Source: Ephydatia muelleri (taxonomy: Eukaryota; Porifera; Demospongiae; Spongillida; Spongillidae). Taken from it: a DNA stretch of 64,000 bases. Below, piece by piece: positions 34,526 through 58,017 of this stretch. Positions within the stretch are counted from its first letter, which is position 1. The number at the start of each line of letters is the position of its first letter. Both the position numbers and the translations under genes were made by a program. The DNA lies in NCBI GenBank assembly GCA_013339895.1, contig JABACO010000013.1:895240-959239 (forward strand), given 5' to 3'. Below the pieces are notes generated by a model. That model was not told the origin of the DNA. It did no database searches and saw only the letters and a program-made list of their open reading frames with translations.

Positions 34526-34672
34526 ACACTAACATTATTGCACAACACACCACACACACACACAACCTCTCAAATAGTAACACTGTATAACACACAGCAC
34601 ACATACTAACATGAACATATAACACAGCTCACACCACACACAGACCACACCTGTCCAGGGATAATGGAAGGT

Positions 34673-35672
34673 NNNNNNNNNNNNNNNNNNNNNNNNNNNN
34701 NNNNNNNNNNNNNNNNNNNNNNNNNNNNNNNNNNNNNNNNNNNNNNNNNNNNNNNNNNNNNNNNNNNNNNNNNNNNNNNNNNNNNNNNNNNNNNNNNNNN
34801 NNNNNNNNNNNNNNNNNNNNNNNNNNNNNNNNNNNNNNNNNNNNNNNNNNNNNNNNNNNNNNNNNNNNNNNNNNNNNNNNNNNNNNNNNNNNNNNNNNNN
34901 NNNNNNNNNNNNNNNNNNNNNNNNNNNNNNNNNNNNNNNNNNNNNNNNNNNNNNNNNNNNNNNNNNNNNNNNNNNNNNNNNNNNNNNNNNNNNNNNNNNN
35001 NNNNNNNNNNNNNNNNNNNNNNNNNNNNNNNNNNNNNNNNNNNNNNNNNNNNNNNNNNNNNNNNNNNNNNNNNNNNNNNNNNNNNNNNNNNNNNNNNNNN
35101 NNNNNNNNNNNNNNNNNNNNNNNNNNNNNNNNNNNNNNNNNNNNNNNNNNNNNNNNNNNNNNNNNNNNNNNNNNNNNNNNNNNNNNNNNNNNNNNNNNNN
35201 NNNNNNNNNNNNNNNNNNNNNNNNNNNNNNNNNNNNNNNNNNNNNNNNNNNNNNNNNNNNNNNNNNNNNNNNNNNNNNNNNNNNNNNNNNNNNNNNNNNN
35301 NNNNNNNNNNNNNNNNNNNNNNNNNNNNNNNNNNNNNNNNNNNNNNNNNNNNNNNNNNNNNNNNNNNNNNNNNNNNNNNNNNNNNNNNNNNNNNNNNNNN
35401 NNNNNNNNNNNNNNNNNNNNNNNNNNNNNNNNNNNNNNNNNNNNNNNNNNNNNNNNNNNNNNNNNNNNNNNNNNNNNNNNNNNNNNNNNNNNNNNNNNNN
35501 NNNNNNNNNNNNNNNNNNNNNNNNNNNNNNNNNNNNNNNNNNNNNNNNNNNNNNNNNNNNNNNNNNNNNNNNNNNNNNNNNNNNNNNNNNNNNNNNNNNN
35601 NNNNNNNNNNNNNNNNNNNNNNNNNNNNNNNNNNNNNNNNNNNNNNNNNNNNNNNNNNNNNNNNNNNNNNNN
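34673..35672. other. Assembly gap, exactly 1000 N
   Basis: Placeholder gap between the inverted duplicate contig and the contig carrying B4GALT7; it truncates B4GALT7 after its second coding exon. Confidence 0.97.
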
Positions 35673-35847
35673 AAAGGGGTGTGGAGAAAGACAGGGGAAG
35701 GGGCAGCTAGGGCCACACAAGAGAAATGCCAACCATGAACATTGTAACCAACTTAATGTCCACTGTAATTCGTGACGATGTGTATGTATGGGCGGTCAGG
35801 AAGTTAGAGTGGTGTTTTGTATTCAAGTCCCTGCCAACTGACCTAAC

Positions 35848-36289
35848 CTGTGGTTGTCCGCCTGGTTGACGACCCATATCTGGTGCCTCACGTGCTGCCT
35901 GTTGAGGAACGAGTGCAAGAAAGGCGCGAACTGCAGCAATTCCTCGAAGCGATTCCGGAATGGGACCACCACTGCTAAATGGTGCCCCTCGCGCTCCCCC
36001 GTTGAGAGACGTTCCTTTGTGAGCGGCCTGTAGCGGAGAGAGGCGCTCGCTGTTCAAATTTCATCCTTATCTTTTAACACTCGCAGCATTTTTTATTATT
36101 TTTGGCGGGCAAAATACATCACCTCTTCGCGTTGTCTTCCGCGGCTCTAGACTGTCGATCGAGGGGACTGATGTCGACGGCAGAGCAGTCGCATGTACAG
36201 TTGAGGTTATGATGCACAAGCCAGATGTTGATGATAAACACTACGGCCACCACGAATAGTAGCGAAGTAAGAGCGTAAAGGCGAGCCAT
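35848..36289 (-). CDS. B4GALT7: Xylosylprotein beta-1,4-galactosyltransferase 7, 5' exons only
   Basis: Two exons, 36123-36289 and 35848-36045, with consistent phase; the rest falls in or beyond the N gap. Exon 1 encodes a short cytosolic start, a type II membrane anchor (LTSLLFVVAVVFIINIWLV) and a Cys-rich stem. Exon 2 enters the catalytic domain: HHLAVVVPFRNRFEELLQF, then RHQIWVVNQADNHR, matching the B4GALT7 pattern VPFRxRFEELL ... NQxD. Known role: Golgi enzyme adding the first Gal to Xyl-Ser in the proteoglycan linker. An in-frame upstream ATG (in MAAREF) is possible; the start at 36289 was chosen for the compact type II anchor. Start lies 112 bp from the divergent Ig receptor. Confidence 0.88.
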
Positions 36290-36401
36290 GCCTCCCCACT
36301 CATGTGGGGAAATGCCAATAAATACGAAAATAAATTCGCGCGCCGCCATTTTTAGCGTGCGGCAGCGGAAATTGCACATAACCTTTTGCAGCTGTGCAAG
36401 A
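36290..36401. promoter_or_regulatory. Short bidirectional promoter, B4GALT7 / Ig receptor
   Basis: 112 bp between divergent start codons. Contains GC-rich AATTCGCGCGCCGCCAT; no TATA box seen. Inferred from layout. Confidence 0.5.
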
Positions 36402-39256
36402 ATGAAACGAGGACGAAGTTTGTGCACATCATTGGCTGAGTTATCCTTTGCTCTCGAACTGCTTGCTTGGACAGCGCGAGGCTACGTCCCGCATTCGGCG
36501 CTACAGTCCTATGTCTTCGAAGCCACACTACTGGTACCTAACGGTGACCTTCTCTTTCCCATGGCTAATGGCAGGTACGGTACAGAGTACATTTTGGTGC
36601 AAATTGAATTGTAAGTAAAATGAAATCAATAATTAACGTAGAAAGAAATGAAAGCGAAATATAGTTTTGTCGTTTATTAATCGCAAACTGCATTCCACCT
36701 TTTTGTTCATGAAGATCATTGTTTGAAATAAGCAATAATGGTAGCGACTACCAATTCGAAAAGCGGCAAGTCCAGGCGTTTCCTGACGGCAGCACGCTCT
36801 ATCACACCACCACCACCCTGTGGAGGAGACAGGTGCAGCTGTGCTCTGGGCCACTCAGTGTGTGCACGGCTCCCTCAGGTTACTACTACGGCCTGCCTCA
36901 ACCAAGTGCCCTGAAGTGTGTCAGCTCAGGAGTTCCCATCACCCCTCACAGATGTGTGTATGTGTCTGTGTGTAGCATTTTAAAATCACGTGCACAAATG
37001 TGCACATCTGTATCTCAAGTGTTTTATCGTATATGTATTTATGTGTGGATCTTTGCATGCATTTATGTGGTATCTGTGTGTGTGTGTGTGTGTGTGTGCA
37101 TATCTTTGCATGTATGTTCAAGCTCACGTTTACACCGCATGTGTTTAGTTTATGTGCTTGCTTGCTTTCTTGCACTTGTTCATTTGATGGTCTCTCCCAT
37201 TCTTCCCTTGCAGTCAGGCAGTACGAGATGGCCGTCATTAACCACTTCATCACCCGAAGAAACTACGTGCAGCTGGATACCTCTGGAACCACCAGTGTCA
37301 CCATCCCCCTCCTGGGCACTCACACCTTCACCACACCCACCACCGGTGCTGTCCTTCTGCAGACCTTCGAGATCATTGTGTTCCCGGGAGAGGCGTTTGA
37401 CACCTGCAACTTTGCGCAGGATGGGGAGGAGGGGTCCATGAGGCACGTCTATGCCAGCCTTGACGGCTACAAGCACTACACCCTGGACTTCCTGTGGACG
37501 TACGTCCGGCCTGTGAGCATAGTGGTGGACATCTCGTGTGGGGCGTGGTTCTCCTACACCCCTGAGGCACTGCACCACAAGACACAAGTCAATCTGAAAC
37601 TGAATATCTCATTGGTCAGAGGTCAGTAAGCGGTCTTGAAAATTAGTCATATGTTTGGATGATCTTACGTCTACTGTTGTGTTATCCCTGCATCACCCAT
37701 CACTACCACATCATCACCATCATCCCTTCACCACCATCACTACCACATCATCACCATCATCCCTGCATCACCACATCATCACATCATCCCTGCATCACCA
37801 CATCATCACCATCATCCCTTCACCACCATCACTACTACATTGTCACCTCTAATCCCAGATCCAGCTATCAGCTTTCCAGAGCTCCACGGCGATCAGTTGA
37901 TCCTTCTCCCGGGCACTAGGGTTGCTTCTTTCCTGGTCGAGGTGCATTCTCTCTACAAGCCAATCGAACTCCGTGTGGAGGGGAAAAGTGGAAGGGCATT
38001 GGCACAGCTTACTATCACTAACAGCAACCATCGCCACTTACTCTGTGAGCTGGGACAAGGCAATTCGAGGCAGGTACCGTGTGTTAGCGAAGAACTCCAG
38101 AGGACAGTCCGAGACCAGGAATATCACTGTCACTATAGCAACGGGTAAACTGGTCGGACTGTCTAAATGTTACTCTGACTTTGTGTCCCAATTGCAGCCC
38201 CCCAGGTCCTAGTGGATCTGGCTGAGGCGAGGGTGGGGGAGGGTGCCTCTATTTCATTGGTGTGTGTGGTCATAAGCAGCATACCTGTTGCCGTCAATTG
38301 GACAAGAAACTACCTTCCATTATCCCTGGGACAGGTGTGTCTGTGTGTGGTGTGAGATGTGTTATATGTTCAGTGTTAGTATGTGTGCTGTGTGTGTATA
38401 CAGTGTTACTATGTGGAGAGGTGTGTGTGTGTGTGTGTGTGTGTGCAATAATGTTAGTGTGCAGAGTGCATGTGTGTGGATGGGGAAGAGGGTGCATTGT
38501 GTGGATGGGGAAGAGGGTGCATGTGTGTGGATGGGGAAGAGGGTGCATTGTGTGGATGGGGAAGAGGGTGCAGTGTGTGGATGGGGAAGAGGGTGCATGT
38601 GTGTGGATGGGGAAGTGGGTGCATGTGTGTGGATGGGGAAGAGGGTGCATGTGCATGGATGGGGAAGAGGGTGCATGTAACAGAATTCCTAAGCTCCTCC
38701 TCCCCAGGACGTGGCACAAGTTAAGCCTCAGTACCTCACCAAGCACCAGACAGGATTGGAACTGACCTTTTCTACAATTCAGCTGTCCGATTCCGGAACA
38801 TACGTGTGTACTGCCAGCAACAGTGCTGGTACAGTGTACAAGGAGGTCCAACTTCTTGTGTACCATCAAGGTGTGTGGTCAATGCAATGCTTTGGTTTCA
38901 TTTCCCCTACCTCCACCATCTTCTCCACACCTTAAACAGGCAGTTTTCAGATCGATGAACTCTATGGTGGACCTCATTCTGTGATTGCTGACACGCACAT
39001 TGAGGCAGTGCTAGTCCCCATTCCTTCGTACCCTGCGACCACGCACACTGCATTTCTGATTGGAGGGACTTCTCTAGCTGTGGCCACTGTTCTGCTCATC
39101 CCCATCTCCGTGGCTCTTGCTAGGCTTCTCATTTCCTGCTGTAGGCGTGGCATTGGGAGGGGCCAGGCAAAAAAGGAAGGAGACCACAGGGTTGACTCAC
39201 TTGACACCAATGACAGTAGTGGAAGCAATGGTGTGGATGAGACAACCAAACTCTGA
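36402..39256 (+). CDS. Type I membrane Ig-superfamily protein, unrecognised family
   Basis: Seven exons: 36402-36574, 36715-36953, 37214-37621, 37859-38144, 38198-38334, 38708-38870, 38940-39256, about 573 aa. A signal-like N-terminus (LAELSFALELLAWTARG) is followed by about 230 residues of ectodomain I do not recognise (Cys pairs near LCSGPLSVC and FDTCNF), then two Ig-like domains: Ig1 (37859-38144, ending RGRYRVLAKNSRG) and Ig2 split over two exons (LVCVV ... VNWTR, then DSGTYVCTASNSAG). Then a membrane segment (AFLIGGTSLAVATVLLIPIS) and a tail of about 55 residues without a kinase or ITIM-like motif. Exon 4 length does not fit the phase of exon 5, and two overlapping frames carry the Ig1 halves (LAQLTITN then YSVSWDK), so a one-base indel is likely near 38015-38035. 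Role unknown: adhesion or recognition inferred. Confidence 0.75.
38461..38680 (+). repeat. 24-26-bp minisatellite in Ig-receptor intron
   Basis: Units GTGTGTGGATGGGGAAGAG and GGTGCAT, about nine copies. Mirror at 34322-34525. Confidence 0.92.
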
Positions 39257-39467
39257 ACAGCGCAGGGAACATACTCTTTTCTCCTTTCCTTCCATTCCCC
39301 CCTCCATTCTTTGCCCCTCCTCCCACTCCTATTCCCTCCTTTCCTCCTCCTCCCCAACCTTATTCTCCTCCTCCCCATTCCTCTTATCCTGTGAACAACC
39401 ATTAATTAGATGAAATGAACAGACACCTGACACACAATATTTCCACCCGGGAAAGAGGCCAATCAAA

Positions 39468-45415
<5,948 letters not shown>

Positions 45416-45504
45416 CACCCAATCAACGCCCACGTTGTCACAAGATAATTTATCTCGAGGCAAAAATTATTGAAAAGTAATAAATAAATAATGGTTTCCG
45501 TAAG
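45416..45504. promoter_or_regulatory. Short bidirectional promoter, PI4K2 / PSTK
   Basis: 89 bp between divergent start codons; identical layout in copy B (28256-28344). Contains an AATAAATAATAAATAATGG-like AT run just before the PSTK ATG, and no clear TATA box placement for PI4K2. Confidence 0.5.
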
Positions 45505-47196
45505 ATGAGTCGTTGTGGGTGTCTTGTGCTTGTGTGCGGAATTCCTGGTTCCGGGAAGACAACTCTCGCACAAGAACTATCAGGACACTATTCCCCGCCA
45601 TATGGCGGGTCACCTGTCTTTTTCATTCCGCTGCACACCGACTTTCTCTACCCACTTGATTTGAGGGTCATCCAAATTCAAGATGTGGACCAGTTTAATC
45701 TCAGGGAGGCTAGGCACGAGTTCAACGATTGCTTACGACACCTCCTTCATGTGAACAGCATCGGGTTGCACAGTAACCCTCCAGATTGCTTCCAGCCAAT
45801 GTCTTCACACAAATGGGACAAGCTGGTTCAATGGCTGACCGACCACAAGTTTGCTGACAGTGCAGGAAAGTGAGGCCATTTTGGCGTGTGGATGACTATG
45901 TGATGGTCACCATTGTGTAATTCAACACACGTGTTTGTTAGATTCTCTTTCTCAGGGAACGTTGCCGTGGTGATTGATGATAACTTACACCTGAGGAGTA
46001 TGAGATATGAATACTACCAGATGGCTAGGGACTGTGAGTGGGTGGGCTGGTGGCGGGCTAATCAGACTAATTTATCAAAGTAGCAAACAAGTGCCGTACC
46101 TTTTTGTGGACCGAACCACAGCTGCCTTTCCATCGGTCTGTAGAGCGGCTTGATAAGTCACATGCATGTTGACCACATAGATAGCTGGACTCTTTCTTTC
46201 ATGCGCATGCATCGCAGTAGGCATTATATGACTTTCATTTAGCTACATCGTTCCAAAGGAGCCAGATAATAATAAGCACACAAAACATACAAGTGCACAT
46301 GGTAACTGCTACTCTGGTTTCCCCAGACGGTCTAGGGTTTGTTGAGATATATCTGCAGTGTCCGCTTGCTACAGCTCTGACGAGGAATGCCCAGAGATCA
46401 CTGCCACTCCCACCTTCCACTGTCAAGAGGCTGGAAGAGACGGCTGAACCACCCGACCCAGAGGGTCACAGGTGGGAGGAAGGAAGGAGTGCTGTGCTGA
46501 GCACAGACTGCTGTTGGACCGCATTCATACCCATTGCAAGGTACAAAAGGGTTGAACACAAAATGTGCTGTCAGATTTTTATTCATGCATGGGTGTTGTG
46601 TGTGTGTGTGTGTGTGCTTGGGGACGGGTAGGGATAAGGTGTTCTCGATGATTACTGAATCGTTCAGCAAACCTGTTCAACCATTATCATGTGAAGACAT
46701 AGAGACGAAGGTAACCATTAATGTCACCATGTCTATCTTTATTCCTGTCGCATCAGAGTCTACCTTTGGGTAATCTCTTTTTTTTTTTTCTGTGCTAAGC
46801 TTTTGTGCCGGTTGGATAGCCTCCACAGCCACACCCACCAGGCTGACGTGATCCTAAGGAAGTGTGTCTCTGAAGCCATGAACAAACAGGCTGGTGGTAA
46901 GCCTTTAAACTAATAGACATTGATCCAACAAACACAAACTTGAACAATTTTTATGTCTGCCATTTACAAATCAACTGTAAACAGATTGTTTGATTTCTGT
47001 GTACATTCAACTGTCTGTCTTGTGTTGTTCAGGTGACAGGCTTGAGCGTGCTTCGCTGGCCAGAAGAGCTAATTCTGTTCGACGAGACATCTTAGAACAG
47101 TTAAAGAACGGCAAAGTTGAAAGCTGCTGGAACTTCGAAGCAAATAGCAGAGAGTTTAAAACTAATATTGAAGAATTATTTCTAAGTCAGCTCTAA
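45505..47196 (+). CDS. PSTK: O-phosphoseryl-tRNA(Sec) kinase, complete
   Basis: Six exons: 45505-45869, 45942-46033, 46327-46540, 46632-46710, 46800-46896, 47033-47196; 336 aa (human 348). Seen: Walker A in LVCGIPGSGKTTLAQEL; VVIDDNLHLRSMRYEYYQ, matching the human LDDNFYYQSMRYEVYQ segment; then ARDYGLGFVEIYLQCPL (adenylate-kinase-like lid/NTP core), and a basic C-terminal helix region (RRANSVRRDILEQLKNGK) that in the family grips tRNA(Sec). Known role: phosphorylates Ser-tRNA(Sec) for SepSecS, so selenoprotein synthesis is expected. The exon 2 acceptor at 45942 was chosen because it alone keeps phase. Residues encoded at about 45595-45650 differ between the two copies (see findings). Stop lies 48 bp from the EFCAB10-like stop (convergent). 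Confidence 0.92.
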
Positions 47197-47244
47197 AATA
47201 AATGTCAATATAAACAGTTCTGATTGGGTTGTATTCCGCGTCTG

Positions 47245-47667
47245 TCAGTAGTCTGCTGAGAACGTGCTACAGGCTCGTCTCAGAGCCGTTTTAGTTTCTC
47301 TGATAAAAGTCTCTTGACTAATTTTGTTCAAGGCCACGCCATTGGGGTCTTTGTTGTAATCGATCTGAACACCCACGCTCCTCATCGCTTCGTGGTACTG
47401 CGCCGTGGTTATAAAGCCTCGTTTGGTGATGTCCAGCATGCTGAACACGCACCTTATATTCGACTCGTCGAGAAGAGAGGGAGGGTCGCCTTTATCCGGA
47501 TTCGCCTTGGCGTTCTGGAGTTTAAGGATGTAGTCCCTCATGAACGAACGAGGGTCCGAGGGTCTGTGGAACACCAGTTCCGCGGTAAGTTCCTCGAACA
47601 GTTGCGGAATTTTGTGTTGTTTGAGATACTCGTTCGCCTCCTGCTGCAATGGACCTGTGGCCGCCAT
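47245..47667 (-). CDS. EFCAB10: EFCAB10-like EF-hand / RIIa-domain protein
   Basis: Intronless 140-aa CDS. The N-terminus EYLKQHKIPQLFEELTAEL followed by FHRPSDPRSFMRDYI is a dimerisation/docking (RIIa-like) fold; the second half (CVFSMLDITKRGFITTAQYH) is a degenerate EF-hand. This order and length match vertebrate EFCAB10 (about 130 aa), which is associated with cilia and sperm flagella. The start at 47667 gives the family-like N-terminus; the frame is open further upstream (to 47823), and a GTAAGT after an upstream ATG suggests a 5' UTR intron ending just before 47667. Frame identical in copy B. Confidence 0.85.
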   Translation of the reverse strand: MAATGPLQQEANEYLKQHKIPQLFEELTAELVFHRPSDPRSFMRDYILKLQNAKANPDKGDPPSLLDESNIRCVFSMLDITKRGFITTAQYHEAMRSVGVQIDYNKDPNGVALNKISQETFIRETKTALRRACSTFSADY

Positions 47668-48474
47668 CTTTTGCTGGTTTTTGGTAACCATGGTAATGCC
47701 TCGAAGTGTACCATGACTTACCATGGCGGCTGTTTCCCTCCAATTAGTACCGTTTCGGTAAGTAAACAAAAGCCCGAATACATTTATCGCTCTAGCCCAC
47801 TTTTCAGGAACACAAATTCTCAAAACACGACAATCGTCATGCTTTAAGGAGCGACGGTGAATATTTTGATCTGGTAAGCTAGCCCAAAACTAACGTACAA
47901 AACATACTCGAGTTACTTATAGGGCCTGGGGAGAAGACGGGTAGAGAGTCAACGTAACCAACATCGCTCAGACAACCACATTTCTTGGACTATTCCTTGC
48001 GCACACAACCAATCAGTTCCCGGGGAAGACAACACTGCAATGCTCTCTACCTGCTCCACACACACAGCGGACAAGAAGCTGCTTGATAAATTCGCTGTCG
48101 GAAAACGCAACTTTCGGCGTTTCCCTCACCACCACGCCTCACCAGATAACATCAACTACACTGCGGCGAGGCTGGACAACAGCGGCCCGACTGTTACACC
48201 GCTATGGGTGCTGGCAGTCACACAACAACCGCACCTCAAACACAGCCCGTGGATGTACTCGTACAAACGTTGACATGTTAATATAATCTGATTATGGGGT
48301 TCCTTGCAATTGATTAAGCACGTTAGCACGCCACGTAGTACCGGGTACGTGTGTTCCGACAGTTTGATATTATACCAAAATATTCAACTGTTAGCAAAAT
48401 GATAAAATAGCTAATGTGTGTGCGAGAAACGGCCATCTTCTCGAGACGTAAAAATAGAAGTTGTACCTTAAAAG
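47668..48474. other. EFCAB10 - SLC35A3a intergenic region
   Basis: Holds the EFCAB10 5' region and a candidate small ORF (48040-48273, + strand). No repeat array. Sequence is well conserved between the two copies. Confidence 0.7.
48040..48273 (+). CDS. Small hypothetical ORF (77 aa)
   Basis: ORF with KKLLDKFAVGKRNFRRFPHH and a basic end; no family recognised, no introns assigned. In copy B one extra G near 25576 changes the last third. It could be a small ciliary or basic protein divergent from EFCAB10, or chance. Confidence 0.3.
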   Translation: MLSTCSTHTADKKLLDKFAVGKRNFRRFPHHHASPDNINYTAARLDNSGPTVTPLWVLAVTQQPHLKHSPWMYSYKR

Positions 48475-50749
48475 CTACAACAAACTCTGCTTGCTGCCAC
48501 CTGCCGGGCGTCCTGGTAGACCATACAGCACAGTAGACACAATTACTAGGGCCGAGCCAATGACAAAAAGGCTGTGGGAAAGAAACCAGCTCACCTATAC
48601 AGCATGGATGAGTAGTAGGGCATGCTGGTCTCACATGGATAGAGTCAGGTCCTCTAGCAAAACATAGGAGACCAAACAGGAGAGGACAATAGATATTGAA
48701 GCAGCAAATCCTTTGAGTATGTTGTCAGCATACTTCATCACCATGGCAATAACCAGCCCTCCAAGTGCCTATAGTTAAAAGATGAGGAACCTGTTCCATC
48801 CTGCTACTACACATTACAAATATGTATGTACAAGTATAGCATATCCATGCACACACACAACACATGCAAACACACACACACACACACACAACACACACAC
48901 ACACCTGCAGTAAGATGACGATCCATACCAACATGGAATAACCCTGCAGAAAACCACTTTCCATCACTGCTGACCAGTCAGACAAGAATACACCAATCAA
49001 GCTGGTCACCATGGATACAAAAGCTAGACAATGGCAGAGAGAGCAGAAATGATGCATACCATCAACAGTTCTATATTATGTAGTGGTAATTAGTTAATAG
49101 GCTAGATTGTACTGAAAGGAAGCGAGCTACAAACATAATACTTCATTACAGTGTCACGTCTTGACAATGCAAGCACCAGTGCCTAAAAATGTTTAAAAAT
49201 AAAAATTCCAGCATCAAAATCTAAAATGTAACAGTTTCTGAACAATCCAGAGGATGTATGTTTACACTAGTTGGGTGTGGCCTGACCTTAGCATGTTGTA
49301 AGGTCGGGTACCAAAGCTATACCAGATTTTGTTCTGGCGTATTATACAATCCGGTCAATTAATTTTTGCATATTATGCAATCAACACCATGAATAAGCAG
49401 ATTGGGTAATAGCCCAAGAATTATTAGTAATTAGCTTAGTTTAAATACACATTAACATCGAAATGCTACATTCTGATTGGACTGCAATCCCCCTTGCAGC
49501 AAGAACAAATCTGGTATAGGTCTGGTACCTGACCTTATGGCACACTAAGGTCAGGCCATACCCAACTATCTTTATGCCTGGATAGATGCGCTCTATTACA
49601 GTGACCTCTTATGTGTGTGTAGAGGGTTGTATGACAGACAAGATGTACTGTTTTGCATATTTTTTCTTTGAATCACGCCCTCACAGTTTAATCTCTTATG
49701 CCAATCTACAGTGACCATATTCATTGTATTAGAGACAGTTCAGAGGGAAAGTGTCCCACACGGTCTCCCTATGTCTGTGTTTCTAGTACATGTGTCTATG
49801 CAAAGCAAGCTTTACACCCACAGATTTCCTAATTGCAGTAAGGTCCCATCATCATGCTGCAAACCCAATTAATTCCAAACACAGATACAATTTGTTCAAC
49901 ATACAATGCACATTTAAAGAATACATCATCTCGGCAACACAGAATTGGGGACATGAAAGGAACTGCTGTGTTCTCAAAGTTTGCTCAAAGTGTCCAAGAC
50001 ACATTACTTCCCACCCTCCCCTCACACACCCTCCCATAATGCCCCTCCCCTCATCTACACTTCTATAATGCCTCTACAGCCTCCCTCCCCTCACATACAC
50101 TTCCCACCATCACATAATTTTCCCTCCCCTCACCTACACTTCCCACCCTTCTATACGGCCCCTCCCCTTACCTACACAACTGCATGCTCTTCACCCAGAT
50201 GGAGTTGTCTGACTTGAGCAGTAGCTCTGTGTACACTCCGGCAAAACCACTGGTGAGGCAAGCCACAAGAATGGCTGCTAGACCAATGGTGGAGGAAGTG
50301 GAGCTCTCTGAGGACTCTTTCTGATTGGACGGCATCTATAAGAGGTAAAAAAAAGGGATATATTTCTGATTGAGCATAATAACATCCATTGCATCAAGTA
50401 CTGTCTGCCCTCACTCACTCCACCTATGCACCTCCCATACCTTACCCACAAAACCCTGTTAGACCACACAACAGTACTCAAACACCCCTAATACTACCAC
50501 CCACACCCTCAAACCACCACTCACATCCTCAAACCACCACCCACACCCTCAAACCACCACCCACACCCTCAAACTACTGGCCCACATCCTCAAACCACCA
50601 CTCACACCCTCAAACCACCACCCACACCCTCAAACCACCACCCACACCCTCAAACCACCACCCACACCCTCAAACTACTGGCCCACACCCTCAAACCACC
50701 ACCCACACCCTCAAACTACCACCCCAACACCCTCAAACCACCACACACA

Positions 50750-50786
<37 letters not shown>

Positions 50787-51720
50787 ATCCTCACACACAA
50801 AACCCTCTGATGAGAAAACTACATGCTATTATCCTCAAAGGGGTTAGATATGCCTCCAAACACTCTCCTGATAATGTAAAGTTTACCTTAGGCATCACAA
50901 AACTGACAACATTCATAATTTTGGGAGCTCAACGCTTCTGCTGAAAAGTCTTCAATATATCCATAGTCTCATTGCCAAGCACATACACTCGCCTCCCACC
51001 CTTCCTTATACATATGCAGAAGAGGCCATGCTCATCATCAGGAGATAGGACTACAAACAATGGCTGCTGTAAAGGGCTCTTTTAAAATAGCATTATACAT
51101 ATGCCAAGTACTACAGGCTAACTAATGTGCAATAATACACATGTGTATCTGAATAGGGCATCAGACAGCTCCAAATAATGCTCACCGACGCCTACCTGCA
51201 CCAGAGCCACAGCCACCATAAGGATCACCAGAGACCCCCACTGGACCCTGGAGAGAGACTTCTTCAACATGAGCACTGAGAACAGCGCAGTGGTGAGTAT
51301 CTTCAGCTGGTAGGTCACCTATACACACGAGCACACACACACACACATACACCATTTACATACTATATCTGATGTATGCACGAACACGTCGAATGATACC
51401 TGATACGTGGCAGCGTCCAAGTGAGAAAGCGCGATGTAGAGGAGGTTGTTTTGGACTGTGTACAGAATCGCCGGTACACTGACTTTCACCAAACGGGCTA
51501 GTGTCCATTCAGTCTTGAGAATATTTAGTGTTGCAATGATACCGTTGTTGTACAATATGACTAACAAGCAAACTAACACTTTGGCGCCTTCTGCGATAGT
51601 CACTGCAGTAGAGACGAGATAGCGTGGGCCTTGAACTGTTCTAGAATACCGCAGCGTAAGAACGAGTGCAGTATTCTGAAACACCAAAACAAAAAGGCTC
51701 AAATACTTCAACTTTAACAT
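48475..51720 (-). CDS. SLC35A3: SLC35A3-like UDP-sugar transporter a, complete
   Basis: Six exons: 51400-51720, 51196-51318, 50176-50335, 48905-49023, 48635-48768, 48475-48571; 317 aa (human SLC35A3 325). Seen: [91 protein letters not shown] and [20 protein letters not shown], the hallmark of the UDP-GlcNAc/UDP-Gal/CMP-Sia branch, with about ten membrane helices. Known role: Golgi antiporter bringing UDP-GlcNAc (or UDP-Gal) into the lumen in exchange for UMP; substrate here is inferred from similarity. The exon 3 donor at 50175 (GTAGGT) rather than the adjacent GTAAGG keeps the frame. A paralog lies at 58391-62965, with ACADSB between. Confidence 0.92.
49270..49566 (-). mobile_element. Foldback MITE, 297 bp, TA-flanked
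   Basis: Mirror of 24198-24494, with the same ends and TA flanks, in the SLC35A3a intron between exons 3 and 4. Confidence 0.85.
50490..50785 (+). repeat. 18-21-bp minisatellite plus (CA)n
   Basis: Units ACCACCCACACCCTCAAACC; mirror of 22973-23280. Confidence 0.9.
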
Positions 51721-52214
51721 GGTTTCACGTCTCCCTGCGGTGAGAATGTCACCGATTTAACCGTGCATGTGTAATGCTAATATTTCTCGTGCGAGGGGGC
51801 GGACGACTAATCTACTCGGGGGAACTGTAATTAGAGCTTTGGAGGCATGAATGTTACTTTCATTCCTTCACCTCATCATTATCATTCATTCATGTGTTAT
51901 CTTGGACTAGTGTACAGCAATGAAACTAGTTAATTCACTATGGGCGTTACTTGGCAATTACATGTAGTGTACTGAATGTGACCTGACAATGTGTTAGCAC
52001 ATGGTGAAAGAAGTATGGGGTCATATTGCATTATCTTTTGTTCCTTGTTACCCTCCCCCATGCTTGCACTGAAGAGGATAGCAATTCTCTATTGCTCTTC
52101 TACCAACTTATCAAAGAACAATACTTACAATGTACCACTATTCCAAACACAAGGTGATGGTCTCCACAACAAATAATATATTTATAGAAGATCTATTTTT
52201 GCTGCTGCCGGTTG

Positions 52215-58017
<5,803 letters not shown>

